Shown: positions 50,369 to 61,175 of the stretch, piece after piece
Layout of the letters: every line of letters begins with the position of its first letter
Numbering within the stretch: the stretch's first letter is position 1
Assembly (NCBI RefSeq): GCF_032854445.1
Contig: NC_088304.1
Location: forward strand, 29,145,732 to 29,209,731
Source: Liolophura sinensis
Lineage: Eukaryota > Mollusca > Polyplacophora > Chitonida > Chitonidae
Direction of reading: 5' to 3'
DNA length: 64,000 nt
Translations under genes and position numbers: made by a program
The notes under the pieces: generated by a model
The model's database searches: none
What the model saw: only the letters and a program-made list of their open reading frames with translations
Told to the model about the DNA's origin: nothing

Positions 50369-50521
50369 TTATTTATTTATTTATTTGATTGGTGTTTTAC
50401 GCCGTACTCAAGAATATTTCACTTATACGACGGCGGCCAGCATTATGGTGGGTGGAAACCGGGCACAGCCCGGGGGGAAACCCACGACCATCCGCAGGTT
50501 GCTGGCAGACCTTCCCACTTA
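50369..50521 (-). mobile_element. SINE family 1, 5'-truncated, perfect 13-bp TSD
   Basis: Tail (TTTATTTATTTATTTGATTG) and body only. It is flanked by the 13-bp direct repeat CGTCTAGTCTAAT at 50356-50368 and 50522-50534. Sequence and flanks are clean, so the insertion is young. Confidence 0.9.
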
Positions 50522-50782
50522 CGTCTAGTCTAATGAAAATAGGACAAACTTTATTTCACACAAATATTAGCCATGAAATACATGAAATATAGTATTTGCA
50601 TTCGATGAGTCTATATCCATGCATATGATAAAATCGCCCCGCGGCTCTAAGCAAGACGCCTTGTCCACCTCAAATATATATGACCGGTACATATATACAT
50701 ACATATGACAAAATCGTCCCATGTAAACGCGGCTCTAAGCAGAAGCCTTGCCCACCTGAAATGTACATGACCGGTACATATA

Positions 50783-51022
50783 TACTCAAAAACATTAATG
50801 TCTTAATTTTAACAGATGCTAGAAAGTATTCTCTTATTGTGGCAGATTGTTCTGTTGAATATCACACACATATTCTGTTAATTCAACGTAAAGATTCTTT
50901 TAGACTAACAGGTTATCATGTTGAATATGACATAATATTGTGTTACAATAACAGGATACATTTTAGCAACACTCAGGCAACAAACTCTTTGTTAACATTA
51001 ACAGAATAATTTTTTGAGTGTA
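50783..51022 (+). mobile_element. MITE family M1, most complete copy (240 bp)
   Basis: Terminal inverted repeats TACTCAAAAA... and ...TTTTTTGAGTGTA, with subterminal TTAATTTTAACAGA and GTTAACATTAACAGA in inverted order. No coding capacity. A TA target site is possible. Confidence 0.75.
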
Positions 51023-51413
51023 CAAAGAAATGTGTTATTTTTAATGTCTTTTATGAAACAATAATGAATCGTACCGTAAAGAACTCAAAACCTCGAATGC
51101 CCAGTTAAGTGACATAGATAAAAGTAAATTTTGAATTATCCACTCCACAAGAACGCTTATAGCATTTAGACAAATAAAAGAGGCATCCATTTACTCTATG
51201 TATGACAATAAGACACCAGCACCTCAGTCAGTAATTTACGAAAAAGAAACAAGCTATTCTTTCTCACAAGCATCAACATATGACAACACAGTTTCTTTGA
51301 AAATCAGTGTGAAATAGTAATTTTTTTTTTTTTTTTTTTGTGTTTTAACACCAAATAAATCAGGCAGTTTCAAAACGATGATCTGTATAGAAAAAGAGAA
51401 AAGAAATCACTTT

Positions 51414-51646
51414 TTACAGAGATTGATACAGCAAGAGTCTGCTTTCTCCTCTTCGCCGAAGAAATATTTCTAGAAAAATGTACGAGACTATGGAAAGGCA
51501 GATGATTCCGGAAGTGATGTAAATCTCTGTGGCCTGACACATGACAGCAGTGGCCGCGTAAGTGACAGCATATCCAAAGTAAGACAACATCCGGAAATTA
51601 GCAAAGGCTGGATTGTGATTTTCTTTGAAAACGAGTCCCAGAAGAG
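51414..51646 (-). CDS. Unc93a: UNC93-like gene B, exon 3 (C-terminus)
   Basis: It lies after acceptor TCTTGCAG and encodes LLGLVFKENHNPAFANFRML, two membrane segments and a basic tail ending in SLLYQSL-like residues (LLLYQSL), with TAA at 51414-51416. It matches gene A exon 3 in position and sequence. It is easy to miss because it has no start codon of its own. Confidence 0.84.
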
Positions 51647-51909
51647 CTGCAAGAAAAAAAAGACAAAGAAATTTCGTATGTGTTTTAAATTTTACCCGCC
51701 GCTAACTAAAACAAGAAGACTTCAAACAAATCACTTTTCAATGGAAATTCACTAATGAGGAATTGAAATGGACCACATTATTGTTTTCGGAAGAAAGTAA
51801 AACCAGACGAAGCAAAAGAAAGATAAAAGCAAAAACATCAAAGGGAAGCGAGAAAATCGGGTAATGTAACCGGATGTACATGTATGTATTTGTAATTAAA
51901 ATTACTTAC

Positions 51910-52177
51910 AACTGAGCTGCGTTTGTAATAGTCCATCAGCGACCCCCCACGTTGCACTGACAGCAAAATAGACAATAACTCTGCTCCCGGTCAGCCTCCA
52001 GAATAAGAAGTACATCTGAAGACCCAGTCCCATGACAAGAGATGATACACAGAGGAAGCAGCGTCCAAAGCAACGCGCCAGAATTCCAGAGAGAAAACTG
52101 CTTCCGGCGCTGGCCACTCCCCAGCAGATCATTATGAAGCCGACGTAATCAACGCCGATAGCACAGCTGACGAAAGC
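51910..52177 (-). CDS. Unc93a: UNC93-like gene B, exon 2
   Basis: 268 nt from acceptor ACACCAG to donor GTAAGT. It begins AFVSCAIGVDYVGF and ends LLQTQLS, covering about three membrane segments. There is no frame break. A 33-bp minisatellite starts about 210 bp upstream in intron 1. Confidence 0.86.
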
Positions 52178-52384
52178 CTGGTGTCAAAAGAAAAAAGAAC
52201 AAGTTGGCACACTTAATAAATATTTGCAATACTGGATTTGCTAAAAGAAAATGCTGCGAAGATCACTCAGTATTATCGTTGTTTGAAATTGTCCTTTCGT
52301 GGTATAAAACAGATTATAGCGATGGAAAAAAACTTCGGGTTTCTAACCATCGAAGTCAAAGCCCGGCATTCAGAACAACTAACA

Positions 52385-52720
52385 TAATATTGTAATAACG
52401 AAAATACTGTGACTAATTCTGTCTGTGACCAGCCGAATACCATCACTAAAGCTGTCTGTGAACAGCATGATACTGTCACTAAAACTGTCTGTGAACAGCC
52501 TAATACTGTCACTAAAACTGTCTATGAACAGCCTAATACTGTCAGCAAAACTGTCTATGAACAGCTTATTACTGTTAATATCAATGTGTGTAAATAGCCT
52601 AATACAGTTAATAAAACTCTCTGTGAACAGTCTAATACTGTCACTAAAACTCTCTGAGAACAACCTAATACTGTTAATAAAACCTTTTATAACAATAAAG
52701 TAACTAAAGTTTTCTATGGT
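52385..52720 (+). repeat. 33-bp minisatellite, about 10 copies
   Basis: Unit AATACTGTCACTAAAACTGT, CTGTGAACAGCCT. 33 is a multiple of 3, so frames stay open on both strands. In intron 1 of UNC93 gene B. Confidence 0.9.
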
Positions 52721-53349
52721 AATACTGTTATTATAAAACATTCTATGATAATACTGTGACTAGAACTTGCACAATCATATCCATTAATGAGAATGCCACT
52801 CAGATTTGTTTTCCTATCTGGGTACACTCCCATTAAAAATGACGTAGGGGAAACTTTTAATTCAATATTTGCAGGCCTATATATCCAGTAATTAATGTCT
52901 GTTACTTCATATTATATTCTATACAGGTCTATATCATAAGTGATCTTTCTTGCATGTCAAATTTGGATTCTCTCTATGTTCTAATCAGCTTTTATGACGG
53001 GGTCCTTTTGGTTGACGACCGGTATACGAATGTGTGTTTCGACGCATCCGTTCTGATGATTTTAGCAAAACTATTTCCCAGGTTATAACGTCAACATTCC
53101 CCTCACACGATCCTATATGGGCAGTTTTGATTTGTGAATTTGCAAGCCATCTTATATATATCTGTATGATTGGTCTTCAACGTTAACAGTATTTTTGTTG
53201 CCTGTGTGATAGCAACCAGAAACTTGAGTGTGTGGTGTGTGGTAAACCAGCGCCGTTTCCTCGCTGCACCTGACAAACAGCATGACACAACAGAATCAGC
53301 AGTACCTCGAAGCTGCAATATTTAACTGGTCAACGTGTAAGTGGTCATG

Positions 53350-53545
53350 TGGTCACTGAGTTCACGTCCGGTCTCTGATGACATGCTGCCTTTTTGATCC
53401 ATGGGCAGGTCTTCCAGCAACCTGCAGATAGTTGTGGGTGGTTGTGAATCTTCCTGGTGTCCTCCCATAATAATGCTGGCCGCCGTCGTATAAGTGAAAT
53501 ATTCCTGAGTACGGCGTAAAACACTAATCAAATGAATAAATTAAT
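53350..53545 (+). mobile_element. SINE family 1, partial
   Basis: Body with GGTCTTCCAGCAACCTGC and TCCTCCCATAATAATGCTGG, tail GTATAAGTGAAATATTCCTG and AATGAATAAATT. It lies in intron 1 of UNC93 gene B. Confidence 0.8.
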
Positions 53546-54099
53546 AATCCAAGTGGTAGCAATACTTTAGACGAATGGGCCACTGAGGGTGGCCTTTATT
53601 AAAATGTAAATGTATGTTAATCTAAGATACTTTTGGACTACTCAATCGAGCTGATAAAAATGATCAGTATGTACTGTGGCATAGTCCAATAGATCGTAAA
53701 TGACAAATACCCTTTTCCTATTTACTAACTATTTACTAAAGTGTTGTAAAACATTATGGAACAGCGTTTTAGAGAAGTATTTTTGATATCAGCCGTTTTT
53801 GGTGTCGGCCCACCTTCAACAACATCTAGTTAGTTTTGAGTGGAATGACAAGACATGCCAATATACAAGAAGGGCATCTGTCTAGAGTTTATGTAAATAA
53901 TGTCAGTATTTATGTTAGCATGTGGAATGCTTTCTGACCTACAGTCTGGGTCAATGGATGACAAAGTTACAAGTTCTTCACCCCGTTCACTTCGGTTCAG
54001 TTCAGTTCAGTTCGAAATAATTCGAGGGATTGGTACACTGACCACTGTCCATGGGTCAGCTAGATAACCTGTAGATAACTAAGTTTCACAGTTGTCTCA

Positions 54100-54245
54100 C
54101 CCATTGTACAAAGTACGAAGTGTTAACTGTGGTCAGCGTTCTAAAAGGTTTCCTCGTCAATACGGTCCTGGTATAAACCCGACCCAGGTTTGATCTCAGT
54201 TCTCCTGACTTCGAGGCGGATGTTTTAACTTTGGAGGCTCTTTTC
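54100..54245 (-). mobile_element. SINE family 2, degraded copy
   Basis: On the minus strand it reads CATCCGCCTCGAAGTCAGG then a worn B-box (TGAGATCAAACC) and GGGTCGGGTTTATACCAGGA, as at 4565-4640. Confidence 0.6.
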
Positions 54246-54792
54246 TGCCATTTGGTAGCTGTCAAATTGTAGTTTAGTCTATTAAGGCTACAGTCCTGTG
54301 TGTTCTTTTTTATGAGTACTAACTGACACTTGATCTGATAGGCACACTTTAAAACGAAATTTGTCAAGCGGGAACCGCCCAAAACTTTGGGGCAACAAAA
54401 GTCACGTAAAGTACTAACATAATGTGCCTATCAAGATTTGAACCACCAGTGAAACATCAGTCCGAGAGGATTTTGGACTTGCAGATTTAAGGGCTGTTGA
54501 TTACAGCTGCACGTAAACTTGAAACTAAATAAAACTTTAATTGAAGTCTCCTGTTAAGAAATTTGCCAGGTGAACTTTCCTTCTGTGATTTACTAGAAAA
54601 TGTCTTCGATTAGGTGAAATTAATGCTGGACTGCAGGCTATCCCTGCAGTTGAAGTGCGTGTTCGAATAAGCAGTGTATTTACCTGATGCACGGAGGTTA
54701 ATGGGTACGTGTGCGTGGCAAAATGTGGCTCTTCCATGTACATGTAACTTAGATGGTCCGTTTTCTTGGTGCATAGCGCTGGCTGTAATTCA

Positions 54793-54921
54793 TTTTTTTT
54801 TATTATTTGAATGATGTTTTACGCCGTGCTCAAGACTATTTCACTTTTACAACGTCGGTCAGCATTCTGGTGTGAGGAAACCCGTCAGATCCGGGGAAAC
54901 CCACGACCATCCGCAGGTTTC
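54793..54921 (-). mobile_element. SINE family 1, truncated
   Basis: Tail (TTTTACGCCGTGCTCAAGAC) and part of the body ending CCATCCGCAGGTT. Confidence 0.75.
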
Positions 54922-56402
54922 AGATAAGAACAGATAAAATAACTTTCATCTTGGTGGCAAGTAACGACCACGCTAGTGGCAAAATGAATTATTGTTCAGA
55001 CAAACATGACCTTCCTAAAACTCGCACTGTTGTTATCTCGGCATGTTCAAGGCGTGCTCTCAAACCTAACTTTCAAATGCGCGCATATGAATAAAGCCAG
55101 TTCGTCACAGTATAAACAGGATTTAAGTCGCGCCAATCTCAAGTTTCTCAGTGCCTGTGCACTGTAGAATGCCTCTTATTGGTCAATTTAATTGGGTCAT
55201 GTAACGTCACAGATTTGACCTACAAGGTTTGTTTAATCAGCTCCGGGTATCCCACCGCCTCGTTCAATGTCCCTAACAAAAACTAGTTCATCATAACAGA
55301 TCTATCGTATTTGATTGTGCGCGCTTCTGTTTTTCAGTTATCAGTGAAATGTTTTTGTTTTATCAATCACCTCTTCTTAACCTGTTGTAGTCGCCAGGCA
55401 GACCTAAGATGGGAAGCTGATATTTCTACTCCTCATATTGCTGCTAGCAAGGAGTAAAGTTCGATAGTGGGCTAGCAGCAGTTTAGGTATAACCTTTTTA
55501 CACGCTTTAACATTGTGCAATCAGTCAGGTTACTGTGTTGTTGTTTGTTTTTTTTTTTCACCAAAAAACGCAACCTCTGCCAGTTGAAGAAAAAAAAAGA
55601 AATAAATGTCAAATGAAAGATAATTCTAAGAGCTGTTTGTTGATTTCAACATCATGAGAAAGTGGTAAAGTATAATGAAAACATTCATCATAACCGTCAG
55701 ATTCTTTGTACAAGCTTCGAGAAAACTTTGTTCGTTATAATTGCATGTGTAATCATTGAATCTTGTGTAATCACCTCACGAAATAACGGGTGCCTTTTTA
55801 AATTTTCTTCTCAGAGAACCACAGGAACTTACCGCTGCCCCAACGAGTCATGGCGTTTGTCTCCATCCTAGACCATTAACCGTCGAACAGTGTGGCGGGC
55901 GGTTCGAATCCAGTTTTAGTCATTCTCCCGGTTTTTTTGTTTCTTTGTTTGTTTTCGGTCGACACATTAACCTGACGGTTGTCATAGCAATGACATACAC
56001 TTTAAGGCACGAACCAATGAAATGTAGAAAATTCAAATCTACATACAAGACAATCTGGCATTCCGAAGCAGAGTTACAATCTGTATCTTTGTTCAAATGT
56101 GGAGAGATGCATTGGTAATGCATGGAGAGATGCATTGGTAATAAAGAAGGAGAACATTTTTTTAGCAATTAGAATTGCCTGCGGGATGTTTTTACCTCTT
56201 GCCCATCATCATCACTGAGGTGACGTCTATCATGAAATTAAAATAGTATGATATAAGAGATGCTATGGTTTCTATTTAAGAAAGCTAAAATACGATGTAA
56301 GGTTCATAATTCAGACAACTGAAAACTATGCGTAAAAATACTTTCGTTTATTATTTTTTTTTCAGATTTTTGAAGCGTTTTTGAATAATGTGGTGGGCCA
56401 TA
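54922..56402. other. Inside UNC93 gene B intron 1; nothing seen
   Basis: No coding or structural signal recognised. Confidence 0.45.
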
Positions 56403-56530
56403 CTGACGGCATCTAGGAACTCTGACGTCATATTATCTTTGATATTACTGACGGCATCTAGGAACTCTGACGTCATATCACCTTTCATATCATTGACTGC
56501 ATCTAGGAACTCTGACGTCGAATCACCCTT
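56403..56530 (+). repeat. 45-bp repeat, 3 copies, with TGACGTCA sites
   Basis: CTGACGGCATCTAGGAACTC begins at 56403 and 56448, with a variant at 56493. TGACGTCA, the consensus cAMP-response element, is at 56423 and 56468, a one-base variant at 56513, and a further copy on an inverted unit at 56653-56660. Confidence 0.85.
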
Positions 56531-56869
56531 TTTCCTGATGATCACCAGAAGGCAGGAATTTTTGGAAACATTATCCCAACAACTTTTTACTCGTGGGTAA
56601 AAAGAGTTATTCCAGCATACAATGTCGCGATTAGAGTTGAAGAAACTTCCTGTGACGTCAGAGTTCCTAAACCCTGATGGTATGTTCCATAAAGTCCATC
56701 TTAGAATTCAAATGTTTGTACGCCTTTAACTCTTCGCACAAAATTCTAACAAGATAAATGAGAGTATATTTATGTATAGTCTTAAGTTGTCTATTTAGTC
56801 ATGCCCACGTCGATTTTCAGAGGTCTTTTCCTTTAAGCATTTAATCAAAGAGTCAGCTCATAATTCATG

Positions 56870-57036
56870 ATTCTCATGCTGGCCTCCTCTTCGGTCGCAG
56901 GTGAGAAGGTCTGTCAGCAACCTGCGGATGGTCTTGTGTTCCCCTCACCCTCCCATCATTATGCTGGCCGCCGTTGTATAAATGAAATGTTCTTGAGTAC
57001 GGCGTAGACTGCCAATCAAATAAATAAACAGTTCAT
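56870..57036 (+). mobile_element. SINE family 1, truncated
   Basis: Begins CTCATGCTGGCCTCC, body with GGTCTGTCAGCAACCTGC, tail GTTCTTGAGTACGGCGTAGA then AATAAATAAAC. Confidence 0.8.
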
Positions 57037-57540
57037 AAATGATTGAATGATCATTGTTTATTGCAGCCCCTAAGATCATTTAAACGAAACTGAGTGTTGG
57101 GTGGATTATTAAGAAACTGTCCACAGTGAGACAAACGGTCGATAGATGTAGCAATCCTTGCTTTAAAGGTGGAGAAAACATTAAAGTGACATAAAGTTCA
57201 GATGAAAGAGTGCGAAAAGTTATTCCTAAATGTGGTCTTTAATATGTTTTTCCGATTTTTCCTTAAGGATAAAAAGACACTTGAAAATAATGTTTGGTTG
57301 GTGGGTATTTGGGACCATTTTTGGGATTTATAGTCTTTGTTTAATAATGTCATAAATGAGGATGTAACACAGGTTTAATAAATACTTGCACTAGAATTTG
57401 TTCTTTTCAGCTAACAAATGTATTAAACCTCAATTTGGATCATGTTTATATTTTAATATGTTCATAAATATTATCATAATTTAGGTTAAATGCATATGTT
57501 TAGATATAAACAACAAATTTACATTCAAATAAATTTATTA

Positions 57541-57744
57541 TTTATTTATTTATTTGATTGGTGTTTTTCGCCGTACTCAAGAATATTTCACTTATACCAC
57601 GGCGGCCAGCATAAAGGTGGGAAGAGACCGGGCAGAGCCCGGGGGAAACCCACGACCATCCGCAGGTTGTTGGCAGACCTTCCCACATATGGCCAGAGAG
57701 AAAGCCAGCATGAGCTGGACTTGAACTAACAGCGACCGCATTGG
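57541..57744 (-). mobile_element. SINE family 1, 5'-truncated in the head, 13-bp TSD
   Basis: Tail, complete body and the B-box side of the head (GACTTGAACTAACAGCGACC). Flanked by AATAAATTTATTA at 57528-57540 and 57745-57757. Confidence 0.88.
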
Positions 57745-57757
57745 AATAAATTTATTA

Positions 57758-58560
57758 AACAAGCATCACATCCTTATTTATAACATTATTACGCAACAAT
57801 GATAAATACCAAAAGTTGGTCCTAATTACCCACCATACAAAAATATTTTCAAAACACCCTTTTCTCTTGAAAACAAAAATCAAAAAAAAAAATATTAAAG
57901 ATCATATTTACAATAAGTTTTGATGCTCTATCATCTGATTTTGTGATCATTTTATGTTTTCTTCTCCTTTAACAGCAATTCAATTCACTGGTAATGACCG
58001 CACAAGGCGTCATTTTCAGGAAGTTTGTTCATACTATGACGTGCGTTGAAATAATAAAGCACAGCGAGCAAAGGTTAGTATATTGGGGCTTAGAATATAG
58101 ATTTCCAGCAATGCATAAACATTGGAATTAACTGATTAGCCTTTCATAAACTAGCTCCTTGTTTCATATGTAGGTATGTTTAATGTTTCTCTCGGTGGCA
58201 ATAGCCTCTAATCCCCTCAAAAGATTTGAGATCAACCCTTCTCGTGTGAGAAAATCTCCAAACGCTGTTTGTCTCTGGTTGCAAACACCTGTTGGCTTAA
58301 ATGATTATTTCACAAACATTCTATAAACGACGTTGTTAATAACGCGGATCAAAGAAACGCTCCTGTGGTAATACCAGTTGAAAGGCGTCTCATTGTCTAC
58401 GAAACGTGAGTGGTCCACGCTGTGGGCGTAGATAAGACTTCAGAGGGATGTATTACCACAAAGCACTGCCATGACGACCAGAATGAAAGGGATGAGTTCA
58501 AAGTAAGATCATGTCCCAGGCTTCTGATAATTATTATTACGAACATACGCGAATCATATT
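57758..58560. other. Inside UNC93 gene B intron 1; nothing seen
   Basis: No coding or structural signal recognised. Confidence 0.45.
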
Positions 58561-59238
58561 AGCGCATGTGTCGCTCTCTGCCTTTCGCCTTACATCACTG
58601 CCACCACTAGACAAGCTTGACCTTTGGAGCATGTGAGGCGTACGTGGGCTTGTTTAGATTTAGCCTAATCACGTGTATCATCCCGTGGAACTGTGTAATC
58701 AGCATTCACCAATAAAATTGTTCTTAGTGTTGATTAGAGATCCTGTTGAACATTTTCTAGATTTCTAGGTCCCTGCCTTATCACAGTGACGCCAATGACC
58801 TCGGCGTTGTACAAAATCTGCATTTGGAGGCAGTGATGTAAAGCGAAAGGCATGCTCCTTATAGCGCATGCGTCGCTCTCTGCTTTTCGCTTTACATCAC
58901 TGCCACCAATTATAAATTTCCCACAACGCCGAGGTCACTGGGGTCACGATGATGAGGCAGGAAGTGATGTCAGAAAACACTGAAAATCCGCCTCAATCTT
59001 TGTCTCTAACAATACTTTATACACATGCATTGTCTTTATCTAGAGTATGTACAGCATGAGTGGACCAAAACCTAAAACAATTTCACTGACGAATGCTGAT
59101 GAAATAGTTCCGCGGGAGGATACACGTGATGAGGCTAAGCCTAAACAAGCATATGTGCATTGCACACGCTCCAAAGGTCAAGCTTGTCTGTTAGTAGCAG
59201 TGATGTAAAACGAAAGGTAGAGAACGACACATGCTCTG
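58561..59238. repeat. Large nested inverted repeat (foldback)
   Basis: The arms 58561-58855 and 58878-59238 pair over most of their length, for example ACAAGCTTGACCTTTGGAGC at 58611 against GCTCCAAAGGTCAAGCTTGT at 59168. The module GCATGNGTCGCTCTCTGC...TACATCACTGCC occurs at both ends and on both sides of the centre. No coding frame is present. It lies in intron 1 of UNC93 gene B. Confidence 0.8.
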
Positions 59239-59729
59239 TAAGGAGTATGTCAAGCCACTCGCTGATTGAATAGACAATATAAACTGAATGGCGACGTACA
59301 GACAGGCAAACAGAGCAGCTAAAGCTTGGCATACACGGGAGCTTAAGGCTCGACTCAAATGAACTGAACCCAACTGTTGCGTTGGGTCCCAAGAGTTCTT
59401 CTACGCAAAATAACGAAGCAACTCAACTGATGCTGGACTGAGGTCGTTACCACAATGCCGTTCAATCTTCAAGTCGTATGGCAACCAGCGAGTGGGGTCC
59501 ACTCTTTAAGACCAGTCGACCAGTATCTAGTATATAGTGAGAAGTGACTATCACACCATTGCCCCAAAGTTCGCTATGAGTATCGAATTAAAAAAACAAT
59601 TGGTTATCTGTGTTTATATGTCCAGTTTCTGTTCCCTGTGGGTGTTGTGATGTGTTTTGATGTTTGTACAATTGTTCCATAATACTGTCACACCAGTGGC
59701 CCGATTTATGGATGCACAACTACAGCTCT

Positions 59730-59948
59730 GGCCCCGTATTTATCTTTAGACTTAAGTCAAAATTCAAATACAAGTACAACTAAAATATTTCCCTCCAGAA
59801 TGTTTAGATTTTGTACACACATTCCTTACTGCAGAGCAATGTACATGTACTACCCACAATTTGAGTTCTTTCCTGTTCGGTGTATGGCTTTATAAGGACT
59901 TGTAATTTATATGCTTGAAGTCTTAAGCCGCTTGATAAATACGGGGCC
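59730..59948. mobile_element. MITE-like element, 15-bp perfect terminal inverted repeats
   Basis: GGCCCCGTATTTATC at 59730-59744 and its exact reverse complement at 59934-59948. The inner arms AGACTTAAGTCAA and TTGAAGTCTTAA extend the pairing. 219 bp, no coding capacity. A half-copy (TTTGATAAATACGGGCCCGG) is at about 29595-29647. Confidence 0.75.
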
Positions 59949-61175
59949 TGAATGCATTACGAGAAGTAACACTCCATCGTTTTCATCTGCTGCGTAGTAT
60001 TCTTGCCTCATCTGCGCTGGGCAGTATTCCAATGACGAAAGCCATATGAATCTTTTGTCAAACATTTTTCGGTGACATTTTGTTTGTGAGTTTTGAGCTC
60101 GGACCCATCAGTACCCATCAGTCCTACAACTACATCGTGCAAACACGTGCTTCCTGACCAATGATGACCAGCCAGTAAGTGTGCTACAAAAAAAGCCAGG
60201 TGGCGCCACGTTGTCGCATTCTTATCTATGCTGAAGTAGTATATAGCGCACAATTACAGTCTCCACTTCGTGATGCTTTTTGCTCTGTTTACCCTACATG
60301 CGCGTTGTATAATGCCCGGCCACTTCAGACACTTAACCCACACGGCCATCATTGATTAGGAGCAATCAGGAGCAGATTAAACAGATCGTAAAGGAAATCA
60401 GCGCTTTCTAATATACTAGCATAAATGTATGGCGAATAGCTGATACCTGCAACACTACGTCTACCGGGCATGCGCACTCGATGTCGACATGCTTGGGCCT
60501 GTTTCCCTACAGTAAAGCTCTCTGAATTCTGATATTTTGATTATAGCACACGATTCATGAGCACGTGCCGTCCATAGTAACATGAAATAGGCTGCCCGTT
60601 GATGGTGATGACGTCATCACTGGGCGATGTCACTACAAGAGTAGAACAAGGCATAAGAAGACATCGCGAACGAAGAGAGTTGTCAAACAAAACTTATCCT
60701 ATCTAAAGACTGACAAATGACAAATATTTTTTAACAGATTTAGACCTAAACTGACAAAGAAAATAAGAAAACTAGAGAAGCTATATATGCAATTAAACTA
60801 AATTCTGCTCGCCAAAACAGGAGAATTTATATGATGTAGACTTTAGGTAGGCTACATGTAAGGCAGCAACAGTTAAGACGTTGAAAGGGACTCAGGAATA
60901 AGGTGTAAAAAGTTCTTAAGAAGTTGAACAATTTCACCTACTTTGGTTACTGTTCCCACAGCCTGTCCTGGAAGATAAAGCTTTCATTAACATAATATCA
61001 CACAGATAAAGACATTTTGTTCTTTAAAAGAATCAGAGCTTATCTTAGTTACGTTATACATGTACAACAATAGCACAAAATCAGGAAGAAAAGTTGAAAA
61101 AAAAAACATGCAACAATTTGGTAAGGACTGAGGTAAAACTTAAAATAGTGAAAAAAATGAAGTATTAAACTTTAC
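59949..61175. other. UNC93 gene B intron 1 start; nothing seen
   Basis: Searched for a second exon 2 near exon 1; none found. Confidence 0.45.

Larger units (their letters stand above)
48336..51413. other. Intergenic, between UNC93 genes A and B
   Basis: Holds a 12-base G run (about 48619), the hairpin repeat, the 25-bp and AATC arrays, one SINE, one MITE and a 17-19 base T run (about 51322). No gene. Confidence 0.5.

Noticed and set aside
51902-52177. Third, separate UNC93 gene
   Set aside because: It has no exon 1 of its own, and its phases fit exon 1 at 61176-62148. Best read as exon 2 of gene B.
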